NCBI GenBank assembly: GCA_050084985.1
Contig: JBITNC010000001.1
Span: 47,926,001-47,990,000, forward strand
Direction of reading: 5' to 3'
DNA from: Nageia nagi
Lineage: Eukaryota > Pinophyta
DNA length: 64,000 nucleotides
How positions within the stretch are numbered: the first letter of the stretch is position 1; each line of letters opens with the position of its first letter. Shown here piece after piece: positions 57,872 through 64,000 of this stretch. The translations under genes and the position numbers were made by a program. The notes under the pieces were generated by a model, which was given only the letters and a program-made list of their open reading frames with translations, was not told where the DNA came from and did no database searches.

Positions 57872-58763
57872 TGGAAAATAAGATAAGAGGCATTACAACC
57901 AATATCTTCTTTATTATTTTTTTAAGACCTTAATAATACAATTACAAATATCTTTTGATTCATTTCCTTGTGAAAGGGATTTTTACAAAATGATATTTTG
58001 GCCTTTATGCCCATTTACCAAATCACTAACAATCTACTTCAATTGTTTGATAATTAACCTTGATCATTGATATCCAATTCCAGTTTCTGGTGTTTCTATA
58101 ATAATATATACAAACTCTAAAAAGTATCTTCTAAAACCTACAAAAAGTCTAGATTTCTCTTCTTCAACTCCATACAAATGTCTATAATCAACTCTGCTAC
58201 TCAGCACCTATGGAATCTACACATATGTGAGCAAAAAAGACATCAAACATACCTTCTCATCTTAGAAGATAAGTGCAATAATGAACTTAAAATAAGCATG
58301 TAAAAAAATAAAATAGTAAAACAATCAACTCAATAAGTTTTAATATATTTTGATAGAGTAACTTTTGTTTCAAACTAGGTCCCTTACTTCAATGTTAAAG
58401 GTTTATTTTATATGTTTTAGAGATAGATAGAGTTTTCATTTTAGATACAAAAATCTAGATAAAAAAGCTTATCAACTTTGTCATGGCTTTGATTAGAAAT
58501 GTGGATGTATAGAATGGATGTTGAGTCATCCATCATCAATAGCTTTTCATCCAAGTCACCCTAGGAAGTTACCATTTTTATTTTGATTTTGCCAATCATA
58601 ATCATTGACATCTAGGTATAGGATGTTGACATCTAGATTGGGTCATTAGATAATTAATGTTGGATGCTAGTGATTAGCATTTTATAGTAAAATTTATAAT
58701 AATGTTTTAATTTTTCATTCTTATTTCACCTATTGAAATAAGGGTCATTTTTGGGTGTCTACA
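57872..58763 (-). repeat. 3' LTR of element D
   Basis: On the - strand it starts TGTAGACACCC (58763). The end is placed at TTATTTTCCA (57872) by comparison with the A LTR (ttggttgtaa..ttattttaca). 892 bp. The left flank cctat (57867-57871) would be the TSD; its partner is outside the window. Confidence 0.65.
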
Positions 58764-58781
58764 TTTTCCCCCTTTTTGAAT
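58764..58781 (-). promoter_or_regulatory. Polypurine tract of element D
   Basis: On the - strand attcaaaaagggggaaaa directly precedes TGTAGACACCC, as in A and C. Confidence 0.8.
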
Positions 58782-60849
58782 TATCTAAATAATTATAAGT
58801 GAAGGATAATTCAAAAATTACCTTTTTGAAGGTGGGTAAAATCAAGTTTATTAACTTGTATTTTCAACTTTAGTCAATGTGTTGGATTAAATTATTCTCT
58901 ATGAATAAATAAAATTTAATTGATTGAATTATAATTAAATTCATTTTTTGATCTTTTGCATTTAAAGTGTTTTGAAAGTAGTGAGGTTGTATTATCAAAG
59001 TGAAACTTACGTATATCACTATACTACGTGTTGTTTGTGGTAGTTACGTGACAAGCTTCTATGTCATCTCCACATGCCTAAGATAGCATGTGATAGAGAA
59101 TATTTCTCTATGAATATAATTATTTTGATTATTATAGTTTTCATCTCAGTTGGAGGGTTACATGATGATCTCGCACAAAAATTCATACAATGTGTTTAGT
59201 CATATTCAATCTCATCCTTCTTTTATCTATCAAAAGAAGGGTCATTTTTAAAATTTGGAATCACTCATAAACTTTATTTTTTTCAAAAACACTTAATGTT
59301 GGATGAAGTAGCAAGTAAGAGGCTTACTCATTTTATCTTTGAAATATATTTTAATTAATTAAATTAATTAATTAATTTATTTAAAATTGAATATTTTGGG
59401 TGGAGGGTGTGAAATAGTGATTATCCCATCAAGGATTTGTTAAGAGATGTTCTAATGTTGCCTTGTGAAGGACTCACTATAAGATGCTAGAGGAAGGGCT
59501 TTTATTATATATATACATTTTAAAAAAAAAATTATGTGCATATATTTTTAATATTGCCTTATCTAAATTATTAATAGAATACAAGAAGGAGAGCTTAGGT
59601 TTTTGTATTTTTATTTTATATGCATGCATTTGTGTTGCCTCATTAAAGACTTATGATGAAATGCTAGTAGGGGGTTTTAAATATTTCGATATATTTATTT
59701 ATATGATATTGCCTTATCTATATTTTTATTTATATTTTTTGTTTTAAAAGGTGTTTTATTCAAGTTCCCTAACTTGTAAGTTTGATGCCTAAGTAGATAT
59801 TTAGAAGTTGACCTATTTCCTATGAATAAGAAAATTTTGATTGGTCAAATCATGATCAACTTAGGTATTAATCACTTTTATGCTTTATTGCACTTTGAAA
59901 ACCATTATAGTGTATATCAAAATGATACTTGTGTCTACCTCTATACTATATGTTGTTTGTGGTAGGTATGTGATGATGCTTAGCTTGTCTCCATATGTTG
60001 AAGCTAGTACGAGATAGCCTATAGATTTTGTATATATAGTTGATTTATTTTTTGGTTCTTTTAACCCATTAGCAAAGGCACATGATGATATTATGTAGAA
60101 GGTCATATCATGCTTTTAATCATGTTTGATTTCTTAAAATTTGAACTATTTGTGAGATTCAATTTCTTTCAAACATGTGATTTAGGTAATTTTGTTTAGT
60201 AGGAATCTTATTTATTTTAATTTTTAATATATTTTTGTTATCTCATCAAGGATTCATGATGAGGTGCCTAAAGAGAGATTTTTTAAATGTGTACTTGTAT
60301 ACAAGCTTATTTTTATTTTTACCTTGTCTAGGCTTTTGATAGAATGCTAGAAAAAGGGCTTAAGTATTTTTTGTAATATTTCATTTTCATTTTTTTCAAA
60401 ATTTTTAAAATTTTAATGGTCATCAATGTTTGGGTCAAATCATCAACATCCCATCCTAGTCTTTTACATCTATCTTAAAATTATTTATGTCCCCAGTTAT
60501 AGACAAAATAAAAAAGCAAAGTGAGTTCTCATTCTTTTATTTATCTTTTTTGGTTTTCTTGGGTTCTTATTAGCTTGCTACATTTTTCCCATCATGGTAA
60601 ACCTACTTAACTTCCCTATCATTTTCTATGAGCCAACATGCCACCAATGAGGATACCAAATATCTAAATTAGGCCATTCAGAGAGGAGGTAGGGTTTTAA
60701 AATCTCCTTTTTAATTTTTTTCTTAATATGTCAATTTTAGGGGTTATTTTGAAAATCTAAAACTATAGGGATCATCATTTTCATATTTATATACTTTTTG
60801 GTGATTTAGATTTTTTATTTTAGCTTAAATTTAGGCTTTTTGATCCTTT
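58782..60849 (-). other. Repetitive 3' spacer of element D
   Basis: No gene. A long-period repeat links 59000-59170 and 59920-60090 (ctatactacgtgttgtttgtggtag against ctatactatatgttgtttgtggtag). Shorter units of about 77-96 bp built on ttgccttatctaaa...gatgaaatgctagaggaagggctt occur at 59459, 59555, 59632, 59709, 60235 and 60318. A TTAA-rich tract lies at 59350-59375. Confidence 0.6.
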
Positions 60850-62040
60850 TTGGGTGCCTTAACTACGGTCATCAGCCAGGGTCGAAGGGTTTTAGGGTCA
60901 TTGATGACTACTACTTCGCTTCCCAATCTTTGATGTTTGTTATTGAAGTTAGATTTTTTTATTTTATTTTTTTAGGACTTAAAATGAACTTAGATATTAG
61001 TTTAATATTATTCTATGTTTGAGCTATATTTGACCCTAGGGATCATTATCCCATGATCCTTCAAGAGGGTCATCCCTTTCTAACTATTGGAGAGCACATG
61101 TTTCTTTAGAGTGTTGGTTTTGGAGTTGGTCCCTATATGGATCATGTTCACTTGGTAGTACCCTCTTATGACTCCACAACATATACTTTTCATCTCCTAA
61201 AAGGTGATATGATGATCAATGTGGAGGATATTCATTATTTATATTATTTTTCCATCCATGGCCAGAAGATTCAACATGTCATTAATAGAAATAATGCTCA
61301 ACTAGCTATGTCTTACTTGTACAAGGATGATAAGGTGGATACGATTATGTTTGAGATCATCTTAGGTAGGATAAAATATCTATAATATTGGCATGAGGAT
61401 CAAGAGTGTTAGATTCTTATTTTTGATGTGAATGATCCAATGTTACACCTTACCTGATATGGGAAATGATAGATTTCCTTGGTCATTTCTTACTATGGTG
61501 GACATGATGTAGAATGGTACTATTTTTTCTTAGGCTCCTACTTTGTTAGCATAATGTTACAAGGAGATATTTTTCTAATAATATGGTTATAGGAGTTCAT
61601 TGTTAGTGATTATCAATTTACAAGTGTGGGCTTATGATTATATCATTATGGTGCACCCTCATTAACTTCTTGTTCTTGGTTTTTCCACCCATGCTAAGTA
61701 TCTAGTAGGTATTTATAAGATGGAGGGAGAATTTATATATCTACCCTTCTGATGGAGTTTGCAAAGATATGTATTTTTATTAAGATATGCTTAGTCAGCT
61801 TATGTCTGATCACATTAGGTTTCATCCCAAACATATATATCCAATATAAAATGAGCTCATGGCTACACTTACAAGCACCAAATAGGATAGGGTGCTTAAT
61901 GGTCAATGTACTAATTTTATTGAGTATTTTTAGTTTTACCATATCAATTGATAGTTTAGGCTCATGAAAGATATTCCTCTAAAGCCTACGAGATATCAAA
62001 GGGATGGTACTATTTTTAAGATCTTGAGCCCTTAGTTTAT
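60850..62040 (+). pseudogene. PMD (aminotransferase-like) pseudogene, antisense within element D
   Basis: The + strand reads LQEGHPFLTIGEHMFL, SVGFGVGPYMDHVHLVVPSY, TTYTFHLLKGDMMINVEDIHYL and further decayed sequence to about 62040. The blocks correspond in order to those on the - strand of 5560-3590 in element A (LLEGQDLWTVEDHTFL; GFEVGPYMGH; STFHIPIGEMTIIVEYIHHL), and so does the flank (cggtcatcagccaggg). The longest open piece is 61137-61385. It is antisense to the D polypurine tract. Assignment to the PMD family rests on the TFHxPxGEMT-like core. Stops make it a pseudogene. Confidence 0.6.
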
Positions 62041-62059
62041 GCTAAGTATAGACCATAGA

Positions 62060-62744
62060 TTATGTAAATATGAATATACATAATAAATAAATCAATATAC
62101 AATATAAGAATAAGATACTGTATCAAATACAACAAATATACATGAAACACATGCACTTAATATGAAGTGTGTATAAAATCTTAAATAATAAGTAGCAATG
62201 AATATTTGAAGGATTGGGATCAAATTCATGGTTGAGTTTGTAGTGGATCTTTGTGTACACAAATCAACAACTTGGACATCAAAATTTGGAACCCTTGATC
62301 TAAAAGATGCACACCATTGGTGAGCTAAGAGAAGCATGCCAATAACTAAGTAGGATATGTCAAATTACACCATATGCAAAAGCTAAAAAGTTTGAAAGCT
62401 CAGACTATAACAATTTCTCATAATAGATGGCATCAAAAGACATTGTAGCTTGATGAAGATTGCAATTGACAACCAATATATGAAGGTTAGCCTATTCCAC
62501 TTGCATATATAGCCTGCAAAGACATAGAAAGGAGTGAAGGTCAACCTCTACCAATAATATAAACTTTGTTATATTCAAGATACTTTAATATAAACCATGA
62601 TAAATGATATAGCATTTAATATAACACATGCCATTGCATTGTAATATCAACTTTATCTTGACATTTAGAGTATTGCAATAAGTCATTTAAGAAGTCTAAA
62701 TATGATTTATTAAATAAATATTAAATCATTTTTAGGCATCTACA
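62060..62744 (-). repeat. LTR E (family shared with F, - orientation)
   Basis: On the - strand it starts TGTAGATGCC (62744) after a polypurine tract, followed by an AT-rich hairpin-like block, and aligns with LTR F (13196-13880). The lower end is approximate. It could be a 3' LTR of an element running off the right edge. Confidence 0.6.
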
Positions 62745-62760
62745 TTTTGCCTCTCTTTGG
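62745..62760 (-). promoter_or_regulatory. Polypurine tract of element E
   Basis: On the - strand ccaaagagaggcaaaa directly precedes TGTAGATGCC. This places E's internal region to the right and supports E being an element rather than a solo LTR. Confidence 0.7.
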
Positions 62761-64000
62761 ATATGAAATCAAAAGCATTTGAAATTGCATAATTCAAAGA
62801 ATTCTAGAGAAGAGAAGAAAAATTTCAATAGTAAAGTGGATTCCCTTTTTCAATCGACATGCCAAGTATGATATGTTGTCTACTCTTTTTTTGGTCTTAC
62901 ATTGCCCCTTTTGATAGCTTTTTCGAGGAATCAAGTCAAAAATCAGAGTCCCTATATGAGGAGAGCATCTCTATGTGAATCCTACTCTCTTGGAAAATTC
63001 CTTTTTAAGAACCATACCACATAATACCCACATAATTCACATCCCATTAAAGAATAATCAATTGAAAGAGCAGGGATGAAATAAATATGATATCCATTGT
63101 ATCACTGAGGTTGATGTGACTTATAGTTCTATTTAACCATGACATATAAACTACTGTGATTGCAACTCATAGTCTATGGATATCAAGTTGATGAGGTCCT
63201 TTTTAATATCCCAAGCTTGAAATAATGATGATTATCAAGATGATGAGATCCTTTTTAGTGACTCAATTTTGGAATAACCTATAAATTATAAGAATTTTTT
63301 CTCATGGAATGAACATGGCCTTGAAAACATTCATTAGCAAAAAATTGAATAATAGCATTTGATTCCCATAAAAATACAAAATAATTGAACATTTATTAGC
63401 CTTACATATTAACATTGCATTGAAATACTTGATTTCATTGATTTCCAAAGCAAACCTATGCCATTGATAGCATGAAGTTCATAGAATTTTTCAATCATGT
63501 CTTTTGCAATTTTGTTTATCTTTTCCATTTCAATGCATATTTATTAAATAATAATATTTTAAAATAAATATTCAAGTAATTACAACATGCCTCATTTGTA
63601 AAGATTTTAATATAAACACGTAGTTAGCATCGTGGAAATAATCATATTAGATCTAGAAATTCTAATGGTATTCAATTGAAAGCAATAAATGATGTTTTCC
63701 CCATAAAATCATAAAATAACATTTCCATATTATATAATATTTACCATATAAGAAATAATTTGACCAATTTTGATTTGATATGCATTTTGTCTATTTAGCA
63801 ACCATATAATCAAGATAGCCATGATTTTAATCCATTAAGACTATGATAATGTAATTCACATTTGAAAGAACCCATAATTTTTACCTCTGTCACATCATTG
63901 ATTGCATGACATTAATGGAATTATACTTAATGCAAAAACAACATACTCAATTGGCATTGAAAAATAGCTATTTAGATATCAACCATCTCAAAAACATGCA
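62761..64000 (-). other. Internal 3' spacer of element E, running off the window
   Basis: AT-rich, no gene recognised on either strand. Expected to be the non-coding 3' spacer of a Tat-like element, by analogy with A, C and D. Confidence 0.4.

Larger units (their letters stand above)
57872..62050 (-). mobile_element. Element D: Tat-like Ty3/gypsy element, 3' part
   Basis: Defined by a 3' LTR (57872-58763) and a polypurine tract (58764-58781) on the - strand, with the internal region to the right. It holds a repetitive spacer and a PMD remnant on the opposite strand. Its PMD flank and polypurine tract resemble element A. The 5' LTR is not in the window, and element E interrupts or follows it at about 62060. 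Confidence 0.7.

Overview
The window looks like intergenic heterochromatin from a large plant nuclear genome. It is strongly AT-rich. I found no intact host gene, rRNA, tRNA or bacterial-type operon. Almost all of it is layered LTR retrotransposons in various states of decay, plus one SINE, a possible CACTA end, two antisense plant-mobile-domain (PMD) pseudogenes and a decayed pentatricopeptide-repeat (PPR) gene. The species cannot be fixed from sequence alone. PPR debris plus very long, AT-rich Ty3/gypsy (Tat-like) elements would suit a gymnosperm or another giant-genome seed plant, but that is inference.

The centre (16440-57871) is a four-level nest that can be resolved by junctions, target-site duplications (TSDs) and interrupted reading frames. 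Level 1 is a Ty1/copia element on the + strand (called K here): 5' LTR 16440-16998, leader to 18774, then leader, gag and pol resuming at 52548-57540. Level 2 is a relative of the same copia family on the - strand (G, 18775-52547) inserted into K's leader. Level 3 is a Tat-like Ty3/gypsy element on the - strand (T, 20122-45491; 1.9-kb LTRs; TSD ttttg/tttta) inserted into the RNase H region of G. Level 4 is a + strand gag-protease element without reverse transcriptase (C, 28718-40727; 850/848-bp LTRs; perfect TSD AGTTG) inserted into the reverse transcriptase of T. By eye, LTR divergence is about 4% for C and clearly above 10% for T and G, which fits this order.

On the left (1-16439) lie the 3' part of a + strand gypsy element (A) with an antisense PMD pseudogene, then the gag and LTR of a - strand gypsy element (B) related to T. 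After these come a possible CACTA terminus, an LTR (F), an unrecognised coding remnant split by a tRNA-derived SINE with a perfect 15-bp TSD, and a PPR pseudogene into which K inserted. On the right (57872-64000) a - strand gypsy element (D) sits in K's 3' region. It also carries a PMD remnant antisense to the element, and it is followed by another LTR (E) of the F family in the opposite orientation.

The most noteworthy coding content is an extra open reading frame of about 1,260 codons in T (22135-25917, - strand). It lies between integrase and the 3' LTR in one unbroken phase, spoiled only by in-frame stops, and I could not assign it to a family. Also notable are the gag-RNase H-RT order in T and an intact acidic ORF ahead of gag in C.
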